From Pelomicrobium sp036803785 (GTDB taxonomy: Bacteria > Pseudomonadota > Gammaproteobacteria > Burkholderiales > UBA6910), in NCBI RefSeq assembly GCF_036803785.1, contig NZ_DAIRTR010000046.1:1-20736 (forward strand): a DNA stretch of 20,736 bases, given 5' to 3'. Made by a program: the position numbers and the translations under genes. Every line of letters begins with the position of its first letter. Within the stretch, counting starts at the first letter, position 1. Shown here one piece after another: positions 8,841 through 16,600 of the stretch. Below the pieces are notes generated by a model. The model made no database searches. It saw only the letters and a program-made list of their open reading frames with translations, and was not told the DNA's origin.

Positions 8841-10189
8841 TCGGAACCAGGGGGCTGGAAGACTGGCAGGACTTCCTGCCACCGCTCATCCGGCTGCAGC
8901 AAACCGCCCCCAACCCCCTGGGGCGGCGGGTGCTGTGGACCCTCCTGGCGCTGGTTGCCTTTCTCATCCTTTGGGTGCTGCTCGGACGGCTGGACATCGT
9001 GGCGGTGGCCGAAGGCAAATTGGTGCCGGCGAGCTACCTCAAGATCGTGCAGCCCTCGGAAGCGGGCATCGTCAAGGAAATCCTGGTGCGTGAGGGCGAA
9101 ACCGTGCGCGCCGGACAAACCCTGATGCGCATGGACGCGCTGATTACCGAAGCCGATCTTGCGGCCATCACCACCGAATACGCCCGCCGCCGCTTGCAGG
9201 TGGCCCGCATCGACGCGGAGCTGACAGGCCAGCCCTTTGCGCCGCGGGTTCAGGCGCCGGCGGCCCTCCTGCTCGAGGCCGCCGCCCAGTACCAGGCCAA
9301 CCGCGATGCCTTGGCCGCTGCCCTGGCAGAAGAGCGTAGCCGCCTCATCAAGGCACAGCAGGAGCTGGCCGCCGCCCGTCAGCAAAAGGAGCGGCTGGAA
9401 GCCGTGCTGCCCCACTACCGCGAACAGGACAAGGCTTACGAGAAGCTGGTCAAGGACGGCTTTGCCAGCGCGCTCATGGGATCGGACAAGCGGCGCGAGC
9501 GGATCGAGAAGGAACAGGAGCTGGAGACGCAAAAACACCTGATCGCCTCCTCCCAGGCCGCGATCGACCAATCGCAGAAAAAGTTGAAACAGATCGAAGC
9601 CGACTATGTGCGGCAGTTGCACGCCGAGCGCGTGGAAGCCCAGGCGCAACTCGATAAACTGGCCAAGGAGCTGGAAAAGCAGCAGCACCGGCGCGCACTC
9701 ATGGAATTGAAGGCGCCGCAGGATGGCGTGATCAAGGAGCTGGCCACGCATACCGCCGGCACCGTGGTGCAGCCGGGCACCGTGCTGGCGAGCCTCGTGC
9801 CCCACGACGAGCGACTCAAGGCCGAGGTCTGGGTCTCGAACGAGGACATCGGCTTCGTGCGACCGGGACAGCCGGTCAAGCTGAAATTCGCCACCTATCC
9901 GTTTCAGAAGTACGGCCTGGGACAAGGCACCGTCGAACACGTGAGCGCCGATGCCCAGAGCGAGGAAGAGGCCCGCGACAAGGGGTGGCCGGGCGGCGGG
10001 CCGCGGGTGCTGCGCTACAAGGCCTTGATTACCCTTGAAGCAAACGCGCTGGAAGTGGATGGCATTCGGTATCCGCTATCGGTCGGTATGCAGACCACGG
10101 CGGAGATTCTGCTGGGTCGGCGCACGGTGGCCGAATATCTTCTCTCGCCGCTGCAGAAAGCCTGGCACGAGGCAGGCCGGGAGCGATGA
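8831..10189 (+). CDS. HlyD-family periplasmic adaptor of a type I secretion system
   Basis: This is the membrane fusion protein that links an inner-membrane ABC transporter to a TolC-like outer-membrane channel; its substrate is very likely the RTX protein encoded just upstream. The 452-residue product has a short cytoplasmic N-terminus and one transmembrane helix (about 34-52, VLWTLLALVAFLILWVLLG). A first lipoyl half-motif follows near 68-105, a long charged alpha-helical hairpin at about 105-295, a second lipoyl half near 296-335 (LKAPQDGVIKELA), a beta-barrel, and the typical C-terminus TAEILLGRRTVAEYLLSPLQK. The ATG at 8831 is preferred over the longer open frame from 8669 because it gives the usual family N-terminus and overlaps the RTX stop by 10 bp with gggatggag upstream. 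The ATGA at 10186 couples it to the next gene. The partner ABC transporter is not in the window. Confidence 0.93.
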   Translation: MRLIGTRGLEDWQDFLPPLIRLQQTAPNPLGRRVLWTLLALVAFLILWVLLGRLDIVAVAEGKLVPASYLKIVQPSEAGIVKEILVREGETVRAGQTLMRMDALITEADLAAITTEYARRRLQVARIDAELTGQPFAPRVQAPAALLLEAAAQYQANRDALAAALAEERSRLIKAQQELAAARQQKERLEAVLPHYREQDKAYEKLVKDGFASALMGSDKRRERIEKEQELETQKHLIASSQAAIDQSQKKLKQIEADYVRQLHAERVEAQAQLDKLAKELEKQQHRRALMELKAPQDGVIKELATHTAGTVVQPGTVLASLVPHDERLKAEVWVSNEDIGFVRPGQPVKLKFATYPFQKYGLGQGTVEHVSADAQSEEEARDKGWPGGGPRVLRYKALITLEANALEVDGIRYPLSVGMQTTAEILLGRRTVAEYLLSPLQKAWHEAGRER

Positions 10190-11556
10190 GGGGTGCGCCA
10201 GCGCAGCCGACGCTAACCGACGTGCTGACCAGCAACGTCCCCGGCATCCACTGGCCCGCCGTGGTCGGTGCACGCGATGCCGCCGTGCTCGCCTTGCTGT
10301 TCCAGATGGAGAGCACGCAATGGTTGTCGGCCGAGGTACTGCGGTCGCGGCAGGATCGGCAATTAGGAGCGCTGCTCGACCACGCCCGTCGCCACTGCCC
10401 CTTCTATCACGAGCGTCTTCCCAACGCTCTGGCCAGTTGGCACGACATCCCGCTGCTGACCCGCGCGGATCTGCAAACGCACGCCGATGCCATACGAGCC
10501 AGCGCCTATCCGCGCGCCCATGGCAAGACCTTCGACATCGCAACCGGCGGCTCGACGGCCGAGCCCGTCACGGTGCGGCGCACGGCGCTCACCCAACTGT
10601 TCTGGCAGGCGGCGACACTGCGCGACCATCTCTGGCACCGGCGCGATCTCTCCGCGACCATGGCCATCATCCGCCAGTTTCCGCAGCCGGTCGATTCCAG
10701 GAAGCCGGGGCGATGGAGCGGCGTGTTGCACAGCGGGCCGGCCTGGTATTTGCCGATTGCGACCGATGTAGAAGCCCAGTCGCGCTGGTTGCAAGAGGTG
10801 AATCCAGACATCCTGCTCACCTATCCGGCCAACCTGGATGCCTTACTGACGCACATGCACCATGAAGGCCTCACCTTACCGCGCCTGCGCGAAGTGCGCA
10901 CCGTCAGTGGCACGGTTAGCCCGGCGCTGCGCGAGCGATGTCGGCAGATCCTGGGCGCGCCGATCACCGACCTTTACAGCGCCCAGGAGGTGGGCGTCAT
11001 CGCTCTGCAGTGCCCGGACAGCGGCCTGCTGCATGTGCAGTCGGAAGACCTGCGGGTCGAGGTGCTGGATGAGCAAGGGCAGCCCTGCCGGGAGGGCGAG
11101 GTTGGTCAGGTGGTGGTGACGGATCTGCACAACTTCGCCATGCCCCTGGTCCGCTATGCGCTGCGCGACTGGGCCGAAGTCGGCCCCACCTGCCCTTGTG
11201 GCCGAGGCTTGCCCACCTTGCGCCGGATCATGGGTCGCACCCGCAACATGGCAATGAGTCCCGAGGGCAAGCGGTTCTGGCCGGTGCTGGAGACCCGGCG
11301 AATGCTTGAGGTCATCCCACACTTGCGCCAATACCAGTTCGAGCAGACCGCAGTGGACTCCATTACGGCACGTTTGGTGTGCGCGCCCGCGCCAAGCCCC
11401 GAACAGTTGCAACGATTGCAAGGGGCGCTGGAGCAAATGCTCGGCCACACCTATCGCTGGACATGGCAGGTGGGCGATGCGCCCTTGCCCTTGTCAGCCA
11501 GCGGCAAGTTCGAGGAGTTCATCTCCTCGATCCAAGACAGCGGGAAACAAGCATGA
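10186..11556 (+). CDS. PaaK/CapK-like adenylate-forming enzyme
   Basis: This 456-residue protein belongs to the phenylacetate-CoA ligase-like (PaaK/CapK) branch of the adenylate-forming superfamily, which activates carboxylic acids with ATP as acyl-AMP and usually passes them to a thiol. Catalytic motifs look intact: the phosphate-binding loop TGGSTAEP (120-127), YSAQEVG (264-270, A5-like), LVRYALRD (331-338, A7-like), CPCGRGLP followed by GRTRN (346-364, typical of the PaaK group), and the A10-like SASGKF with Lys441. Length matches the family. It is joined to hlyD by ATGA at its start and to the next short frame by ATGA at its end, so it sits inside the secretion operon. The acid substrate and acceptor cannot be read from the sequence, and a true phenylacetate pathway role is unlikely because no paa genes are nearby. 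Confidence 0.85.
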   Translation: MRGAPAQPTLTDVLTSNVPGIHWPAVVGARDAAVLALLFQMESTQWLSAEVLRSRQDRQLGALLDHARRHCPFYHERLPNALASWHDIPLLTRADLQTHADAIRASAYPRAHGKTFDIATGGSTAEPVTVRRTALTQLFWQAATLRDHLWHRRDLSATMAIIRQFPQPVDSRKPGRWSGVLHSGPAWYLPIATDVEAQSRWLQEVNPDILLTYPANLDALLTHMHHEGLTLPRLREVRTVSGTVSPALRERCRQILGAPITDLYSAQEVGVIALQCPDSGLLHVQSEDLRVEVLDEQGQPCREGEVGQVVVTDLHNFAMPLVRYALRDWAEVGPTCPCGRGLPTLRRIMGRTRNMAMSPEGKRFWPVLETRRMLEVIPHLRQYQFEQTAVDSITARLVCAPAPSPEQLQRLQGALEQMLGHTYRWTWQVGDAPLPLSASGKFEEFISSIQDSGKQA

Positions 11557-11903
11557 CAGACACGAAACACAAGCGGCTGGCATCCCGGCTGCACACCGCC
11601 TTGCAAGGACTCGATGACGGCACCATCCTGCGCTGCTTCGACCACACATTGTGGTTCGGCTCGCGCCATGCCTCGGCCTATGAACCGCCGGGACCTGTCT
11701 GTCTCGCGCTCTACGACAGTCTGTCTAGGCCTTCAAACACCACTAGACGAACGCCAAACGGGCCGTCGATGCGCTCGCCTTCGAGATTCTCTGCGCTTTC
11801 GCGCGCGACCGGAGCGACTATAAAGCCATCTGATGGTCTCGCCGATGGCCATTCACAAGCATACCGGAGGCGTCTGCCGGCCACGATCACCGAAGTCTGG
11901 TAG
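11553..11903 (+). CDS. Unrecognised short ORF coupled to the PaaK-like gene; probably a truncated gene
   Basis: The ATG at 11553 overlaps the stop of the adenylate-forming gene (ATGA), the arrangement of a genuine fourth operon member. The first 55 or so residues (MTDTKHKRLASRLHTALQGL, then ILRCFDHTLWFGSRHAS and PPGPVCLALYDSL) look like an ordinary soluble protein start. From about 11720 the translation turns Ser/Arg/Thr-rich and unlike coding sequence, running to the stop at 11903. I read this as the 5' end of a gene whose remainder was replaced by the decayed DNA that follows. No family is recognised. The alternative is a genuine 116-residue protein. The start is reasonably sure, the 3' end is not. 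Confidence 0.45.
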   Translation: MTDTKHKRLASRLHTALQGLDDGTILRCFDHTLWFGSRHASAYEPPGPVCLALYDSLSRPSNTTRRTPNGPSMRSPSRFSALSRATGATIKPSDGLADGHSQAYRRRLPATITEVW

Positions 11904-13399
11904 ATCCTTGCGCAGTTGCAGCAGTCGTTGTGTTCCACCGGACCGCGCATTGCGAGACTTCGAGGCCTCGGGCTGCTCTTTTGAGCGGCAGCATGACATC
12001 GTCTTCGACAAGATTTCATGACGCCGCTTATCGATGAGATCGACAAGGTTAACTGGCGTATCGACCTGCACGCGCTGCTGGACATGAAGATTTCCATGAG
12101 CGAAGCTCGCGGGTATTGCCGCAACGGTTGCCGCTGCTCTTAGAGCAGTGGTACGTGCGTTTTGTACTCTCGGCGCGCATCGAGCAGCACCTCATCGAAC
12201 AATGCCGAAGCCTTCTGCACGACCCCCATCGGCAGCGACCGGCTGTCCGAGACTCTGACGAGCCCAACAGTCTCGGGCGCAACGACTTGCCCAAGGGACT
12301 AGGCCATCGACCTGCTGCAGCTCTGCGACATCGGCCGCCAGTAACGGCAAAAACCCGAACTACGCATTGGCAGACCAGAGCTTGAATCGAGATCTGACCG
12401 AGGCCTCGAGCCAGCGCCACTCTATCAGGTTCATACCAGGATCGAAGGGGCCAATCCGAAGCGCGAGCAGCGCATGAGATAGTGTGGTTCATGTCCAGTC
12501 GGCTTTTCCGCCGAAGAAGGAGTGCGGGGCCGTAGGATCCGGGAGCCGTTGGCGGTTTTTGTGCGACACCTGGCCAATGCCTGCAAGCCTTGCCGCAAGG
12601 TTCAGCGCGCACTCAGTAGCCGAATTTCGGCTCCCCGCCGCCCAACCAGACCCGGCAGCCCAGACCTCTGCCGTACACCCAACAGCGCAACTCCTAACGA
12701 GCCCTGATTCAGTCTCGCTGATCCACCGGCCGCTGCGGTGCTGACACCTGAAGCCGCCCCGCGCCGAGGTTGAAAGTGAAGCCCAGCACGGCAGCGGGCC
12801 GGCCCTCGGGCTCGGTGGTCAATACCGGTCAGCAACGCAGTGCTGCGGCAAGTAGGCCTATAGATCCTGGTCGGGGCAAGCCTCGGCTTCCACCTCGGTG
12901 GCCGGCAGATGCGTCTGATCCTGCAGATGCCCATCGCCGGCGGTCCAATGCAACGGTTGCTGGATGCGCAACGAATGGTAACGGTCCCTGACATTGCCGG
13001 CGCCTTCAGCGCGGTTGAGGAGGCGGCCTTGGAACCGACCTGGTTGATCGGGCCGGCTGTTTGGGGAAGTGCTGGCGCGGCATCTCGGGGACATCGCACG
13101 GATCGAGCGCTGGCAGGCCCTGGTAGTCATCGTCTTCCTGGGCCCATCGGCTGCAGCGGCGCCAGCGCGGGAACTCGCCCTGAACTCCGTTCTGGGTAGC
13201 CGCGGCCACGTCCCGCGAGCCCCGTCTGTCATGCGCTCGCCATTACAGGCACGTCGCACACATCTCTGCCGCACGGGTGGTACCACGGCGCTGAACCGGC
13301 GATGGGCAACAAGAGGGGCGGGTGACACGCGCGATGACGGAACCGCACCCGTCCTGCCCAGTCCAATCCGTGACCTGTCTTTTCGAGCCCGAAAACATC
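11904..13399 (+). other. About 1.5 kb without a convincing gene; likely decayed coding DNA
   Basis: No frame on either strand gives a protein that I recognise or that has a believable start, ribosome-binding site and composition. Several short stretches look protein-like but are out of frame with one another on the + strand: 11747-11833 (contains KRAVDALAFEILCAFARDRS, preceded and followed by stops), 12018-12143 (41 codons, contains IDEIDKVNWRIDLHALLD), 12909-13060 (contains MPIAGGPMQRLLDAQRMVTV) and 13069-13150 (contains HLGDIARIERWQALVVIVFL). Open minus-strand frames of 137-187 codons also exist but are Arg/Ser/Cys/Ala-rich. The pattern fits frameshifted remnants of one or more genes or an old mobile element. 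No terminal inverted repeats or target duplications were found by eye. Confidence 0.5.
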
Positions 13400-13702
13400 A
13401 TGCACTCCAGTCTGTCGCAACACATCCTGCCTAATTCTTCGATGATGGTGGGTGTATGCATGACGGTGATCAGCATCACCCAAATACTCGGCGTGCGCCA
13501 CGGCCAACACTCCATCGCCGAGGCATTTGCGCTCGATTCCGTGTTCTTCCTGGTGAGCGCGGTCCTGTCCTACGCTTCGATGCGTCTGGCCGTGCGCGAA
13601 TCCCGTTCCCTCATGTTGGAGAAGATCGCCGACGTCACGTTCATGGTGGGGCTGTTGTTCATGACCGTCGCCGGGTTCGTGTTGGCCTATGAGCTGTTCT
13701 GA
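13400..13702 (+). CDS. Small three-helix membrane protein
   Basis: This 100-residue predicted inner-membrane protein has three hydrophobic segments: about 14-31 (SSMMVGVCMTVISITQIL), 42-62 (AFALDSVFFLVSAVLSYASM) and 73-98 (ending FMVGLLFMTVAGFVLAYE). Charged residues between segments 2 and 3 (RLAVRESR) suggest a cytoplasmic loop. It resembles small uncharacterised membrane proteins I associate with Betaproteobacteria; no function is known to me. The ATG at 13400 (MHSSLSQHILPNSS) is preferred over the upstream ATG at 13322 because the extra 26 residues look non-coding and Cys/Pro-rich. No strong Shine-Dalgarno sequence is visible. It borders the decayed region on the left and is the first believable gene after it. 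Confidence 0.7.
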   Translation: MHSSLSQHILPNSSMMVGVCMTVISITQILGVRHGQHSIAEAFALDSVFFLVSAVLSYASMRLAVRESRSLMLEKIADVTFMVGLLFMTVAGFVLAYELF

Positions 13703-13800
13703 GCGGCAGCCCGCTTTCGATAAGGGCAACACAGTCCAGCCGCCGCCTCAGCCGTGGCGTATGCCAGCACGGAAACAGATCGTGGATCGGAAGCGGACCC

Positions 13801-13814
13801 GCCCCGACCGGGGC
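13801..13814 (-). terminator. GC hairpin downstream of tRNA-Ala
   Basis: The inverted repeat gcccc-gacc-ggggc lies 13 bp beyond the CCA end of the tRNA on the minus strand. It could stop or trim the tRNA transcript. There is no U-tract after it (a short T run precedes it instead), so it is a weak terminator candidate and may only mark the processing end. Confidence 0.3.
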
Positions 13815-13826
13815 AATACGAGAAAA

Positions 13827-13902
<76 letters not shown>

Positions 13903-13915
13903 ACGAAGGGGCTCC

Positions 13916-13944
13916 ATGATACCGACAAACGCCGCGGGCGTAAA
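13916..13944 (-). promoter_or_regulatory. Likely sigma-70 promoter of tRNA-Ala
   Basis: On the minus strand a -35 element TTTACG (13944-13939) and a -10 element TATCAT (13921-13916) are separated by 17 bp. The -10 ends 13 nt before the mature tRNA 5' end, leaving a leader of about six nucleotides. Match to consensus is 4/6 and 5/6. The spacing and the position directly ahead of the tRNA support it. Confidence 0.45.
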
Positions 13945-13952
13945 TCGCGGGG

Positions 13953-14753
13953 CTAGGGGCGATCCGTCGAGGTGCTGTGCCCCCGGTACGCCCAGAGCCA
14001 CAACGCTACGCCCGCCAGGAACATGGGGGCGGACAGCCACTGGCCCATGGTGAGTCCCAGGGCCAGGAAACCCAGGAAGGCGTCGGGTTCGCGGGCGAAC
14101 TCCACGAGGAAGCGCAGCAGTCCATAGCCCATCAGGAACAGGGCGGAGACCGCACCCCTCGGCCGCGGTTTGGCCGAGAACCACCAGAGCAGCGCGAAAA
14201 GGGCCACGCCTTCTAGAGCGAATTCATAAAGCTGGGAGGGATGTCGGGGAATCGTGTCCACTTGGGGGAAGACCATGGCCCAAGGCACTGCGGTGGGACG
14301 GCCCCACAGCTCCCCGTTGATGAAGTTGCCGATGCGCCCTGCCCCCAGCCCAATGGGCACCAGGGGTGCGATAAAGTCGGTGACGGCGAGCCAGGAAAGC
14401 CCGTTTCGCCGGGCGAACAGCCAGAGAGCGAAAATCACTCCCAGAAAGCCGCCGTGGAAGGACATGCCCCCCTCCCACAGGTAAAGGATGCGCCAGGGCT
14501 CGGCGAAATACTCCGCGGGCTTGTAGAAGAGCACATAGCCCAGCCGGCCGCCGAGGATGACGCCCAGCACCACATAGAAGAGGAGGTCATCCACCATGCG
14601 GGCAGTAAAGCCCAGCTCCAGATGGGTGCGTGCCCGACGCTTGCCCAGCCAAAGACCCCCGAGGAATCCCACCAGGTACATGAGCCCGTACCAGCGCACG
14701 GCGAGCGGCCCAAGGTGGATGGCGACGGGATCGAACTGGGGGTGAACCAGCAC
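13953..14753 (-). CDS. lgt: Prolipoprotein diacylglyceryl transferase
   Basis: This inner-membrane enzyme transfers the diacylglyceryl group of phosphatidylglycerol to the lipobox cysteine of prolipoproteins, the first step of lipoprotein maturation. The product is 266 residues, normal for the family, with about seven hydrophobic segments. Hallmarks are GGMSFHGGFLG (His100, equivalent to E. coli His103), the signature GRIGNFINGELWGR (139-152, with the essential Arg140 and Asn143) and VEFAREPD (Arg231, equivalent to E. coli Arg239). The start is a GTG (14753-14751), giving the usual MLVHPQFDPVA N-terminus; no strong ribosome-binding site is visible. It is transcribed away from ilvD. Two predicted lipoproteins in this window (16998-17945 and from 20625) would be its substrates. 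Confidence 0.96.
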   Translation of the reverse strand: MLVHPQFDPVAIHLGPLAVRWYGLMYLVGFLGGLWLGKRRARTHLELGFTARMVDDLLFYVVLGVILGGRLGYVLFYKPAEYFAEPWRILYLWEGGMSFHGGFLGVIFALWLFARRNGLSWLAVTDFIAPLVPIGLGAGRIGNFINGELWGRPTAVPWAMVFPQVDTIPRHPSQLYEFALEGVALFALLWWFSAKPRPRGAVSALFLMGYGLLRFLVEFAREPDAFLGFLALGLTMGQWLSAPMFLAGVALWLWAYRGHSTSTDRP

Positions 14754-14849
14754 GGTAAGGGCGCGGCTTTCGGCTAGAATTGGGGTTTGTATAGTTTACC
14801 CCGTCGCCCGCCGTCCTGGCTGGCGACTGAGTTCGAAGGAGATTTCACC
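14754..14849. promoter_or_regulatory. Divergent lgt/ilvD intergenic region with ilvD ribosome-binding site
   Basis: These 96 bp lie between the lgt and ilvD starts and must hold any separate promoters. On the + strand TAGAAT (14775-14780) and TATAGT (14790-14795) could serve as -10 elements, but neither has a clear -35. AAGGAGA at 14836-14842 sits 7 nt before the GTG at 14850 and settles the ilvD start. No attenuator-like leader peptide rich in branched-chain codons or terminator hairpin was seen. Confidence 0.4.
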
Positions 14850-16523
14850 GTGCCCAACAACCCGCGCAGCCGCATCATCACCCAGGGCGTGGAGCGCAGC
14901 CCCAATCGGGCCATGCTCCGGGCCGTGGGCTTCCGTGACGAAGACTTCGACAAGCCCATCGTGGGTATCGCCAACGGCCACAGCACCATGAACCCTTGCA
15001 ATGCCGGCCTGCAACCGCTCGCGCTTCGGGCGGAGTCGGCGCTCAAGGCGGCAGGGGCCATGCCCCAGATGTTCGGCGTGCCCACGGTGACCGATGGCAT
15101 CTCCATGGGCACCGAGGGAATGAAATACTCCCTGGTCTCCCGAGAGGTGATCGCGGATGCCATCGAGACCGCGGTGCAGAGCCAGTTCATGGACGGGGTT
15201 CTGGTGCTGGGGGCGTGCGACAAGAATATGCCTGGCGGCATGATGGCCATCCTGCGCATGAACGTGCCGGCGATCTACTGCTACGGCGGCACCATCAAGC
15301 CCGGCAAGTGGAAAGGTCAGGATCTCACCATCGTCTCCGCCTTCGAAGCAGTGGGCGCCTATACCCACGGCAAGATGTCGGAGGAGGACTTCATCGGGGT
15401 AGAGAAGAACGCCTGTCCCACCTTCGGCGCCTGCGGGGGTATGTACACCGCCAACACCATGTCCAGCGCTTTCGAGGCCCTGGGCATGAGCCTGCCCTAT
15501 TCCTCCACCATGGCCAATCCCGATCCGGAGAAGGCCGACAGTGTAGCCGAGTCGGCCCGAGTGCTGGTGGAAGCCATCAAGAAGCAGATCCTGCCGCGGC
15601 AGATCGTCACCCGTCAATCCATCGAGAATGCAGTGGCGCTCATCATGGCGGTGGGCGGCTCCACCAACGCGGTGCTTCACTTCCTCGCCATCGCCCATGC
15701 GGCGGAGGTGGAGTGGACTCTGGACGACTTCGAACGGGTGCGCCAGAGGGTCCCGGTGCTGTGCGACCTGAAACCCTCCGGCCGCTATGTCACCACCCAG
15801 TTCCACCAGGCGGGCGGCGTGCCCCAGGTGCTGAAGATACTGCTCAAGCATGGCCTGATCGATGGCGATTGCTTGACCATCACCGGCAAGCCGCTCGGCG
15901 CGCTGCTCGAGAACGTGCCGGAGCACCCACCCGCGGGCCAGGACGTGATCCGTCCCTTTGACAACCCCCTCTATCCCCAGGGACATCTCACGATCCTCAA
16001 GGGCAATCTCGCCACCGAGGGGTGCGTGGCCAAGATCACTGGCCTCAAGAAGACCTCCATCACCGGCCCGGCCCGGGTGTTCGATTCCGAGCCTGAGGCC
16101 ATGGCTGCCATCGTCGGCGGCAAGATCCGGCCCGGAGACGTGATCGTAATCCGCTATGAGGGCCCCAAAGGAGGCCCCGGCATGCGCGAGATGCTCTCCC
16201 CCACCTCCGCCTTGATCGGCGCGGGCTTGGGCGAGTCGGTGGGGCTCATCACCGATGGTCGTTTCTCCGGCGGCACCTGGGGCATGGTGGTCGGCCACGT
16301 GGCGCCCGAAGCCGCGGTGGGCGGCACCATCGCGTTGGTGAACGAAGGCGATTCCATCACCATCGACGCACAGAAGCGGCTGATCCAGCTCAACGTGCCC
16401 GAGGAGGAGCTCGCGCGGCGCCGCCAGGCCTGGCAGCCACCCCAACCCCGCTACACCCGCGGCGTGCTGGCGAAGTACGCGAAGCTGGTGTCCTCCGCCA
16501 GCCGGGGTGCCGTAACGGATTGA
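14850..16523 (+). CDS. ilvD: Dihydroxy-acid dehydratase
   Basis: This cytoplasmic Fe-S enzyme dehydrates 2,3-dihydroxyisovalerate and 2,3-dihydroxy-3-methylvalerate, the third common step of valine and isoleucine synthesis (and of the leucine and pantothenate precursors). The product is 557 residues, typical of the family. Cluster-binding cysteines are visible at Cys50 (NPCNAGLQ), Cys123 (CDKNMPGG, with Lys125 of the Mg site) and Cys195 (TFGACGGMYTANTM). The second signature, SVGLITDGRFSGGTWG, is near the C-terminus. The frame is open 21 codons further upstream, but the GTG at 14850 has AAGGAGA at the right distance and gives the family start MPNNPRSRIITQGVERSPNR. No other ilv gene is adjacent. 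The next gene has its own promoter, so ilvD is probably a single-gene unit. Confidence 0.97.
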   Translation: MPNNPRSRIITQGVERSPNRAMLRAVGFRDEDFDKPIVGIANGHSTMNPCNAGLQPLALRAESALKAAGAMPQMFGVPTVTDGISMGTEGMKYSLVSREVIADAIETAVQSQFMDGVLVLGACDKNMPGGMMAILRMNVPAIYCYGGTIKPGKWKGQDLTIVSAFEAVGAYTHGKMSEEDFIGVEKNACPTFGACGGMYTANTMSSAFEALGMSLPYSSTMANPDPEKADSVAESARVLVEAIKKQILPRQIVTRQSIENAVALIMAVGGSTNAVLHFLAIAHAAEVEWTLDDFERVRQRVPVLCDLKPSGRYVTTQFHQAGGVPQVLKILLKHGLIDGDCLTITGKPLGALLENVPEHPPAGQDVIRPFDNPLYPQGHLTILKGNLATEGCVAKITGLKKTSITGPARVFDSEPEAMAAIVGGKIRPGDVIVIRYEGPKGGPGMREMLSPTSALIGAGLGESVGLITDGRFSGGTWGMVVGHVAPEAAVGGTIALVNEGDSITIDAQKRLIQLNVPEEELARRRQAWQPPQPRYTRGVLAKYAKLVSSASRGAVTD

Positions 16524-16553
16524 TTGACGCCTTCCCGAGGGCTCTTCTATGCT
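16524..16553 (+). promoter_or_regulatory. Sigma-70-like promoter for the PA2779/PA2778-type pair
   Basis: TTGACG (16524-16529) and TATGCT (16548-16553) are separated by 18 bp, starting directly after the ilvD stop codon. Matches to consensus are 5/6 and 4/6. A transcript would begin about 40 nt before the ATG at 16601, which has AGGGAGAG (16586-16593) as ribosome-binding site. Confidence 0.45.
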
Positions 16554-16600
16554 GCCCGCAGCGCGCCTGTCCAGCGGCGCTTTCTAGGGAGAGTCGAGAA

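Noticed and set aside
6759..8882. 707-codon minus-strand open frame across the Ig modules and the hlyD start
   Set aside because: It is antisense to clearly recognisable domains, with Arg/Gly/His-rich composition and no motif. It arises from third-position GC bias.
8369..9940. 523-codon minus-strand open frame opposite hlyD
   Set aside because: HlyD on the + strand has a membrane helix, lipoyl halves, a coiled coil and the family C-terminus; the antisense translation has none of these.
12049..13328. Minus-strand open frames of 156-187 codons in the decayed region (12049-12612, 12602-13099, 12858-13328)
   Set aside because: They are rich in Arg, Cys, Ser and Ala, overlap each other, lack ribosome-binding sites and show no known motif. 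I could not find a transposase DDE pattern or terminal repeats either.
13229..13732. 167-codon minus-strand frame opposite the small membrane protein
   Set aside because: It is His/Gln-rich and antisense to three clean transmembrane segments; the + strand reading is far more protein-like.
14787..14849. Longer IlvD start at TTG 14787
   Set aside because: The extra 21 residues do not fit the family N-terminus, and AAGGAGA at 14836 clearly points to the GTG at 14850.
14796..16445. 549-codon minus-strand open frame opposite ilvD
   Set aside because: The + strand encodes a complete IlvD with all Fe-S cysteines. The antisense product is His/Gly/Ala-rich and unrecognisable.
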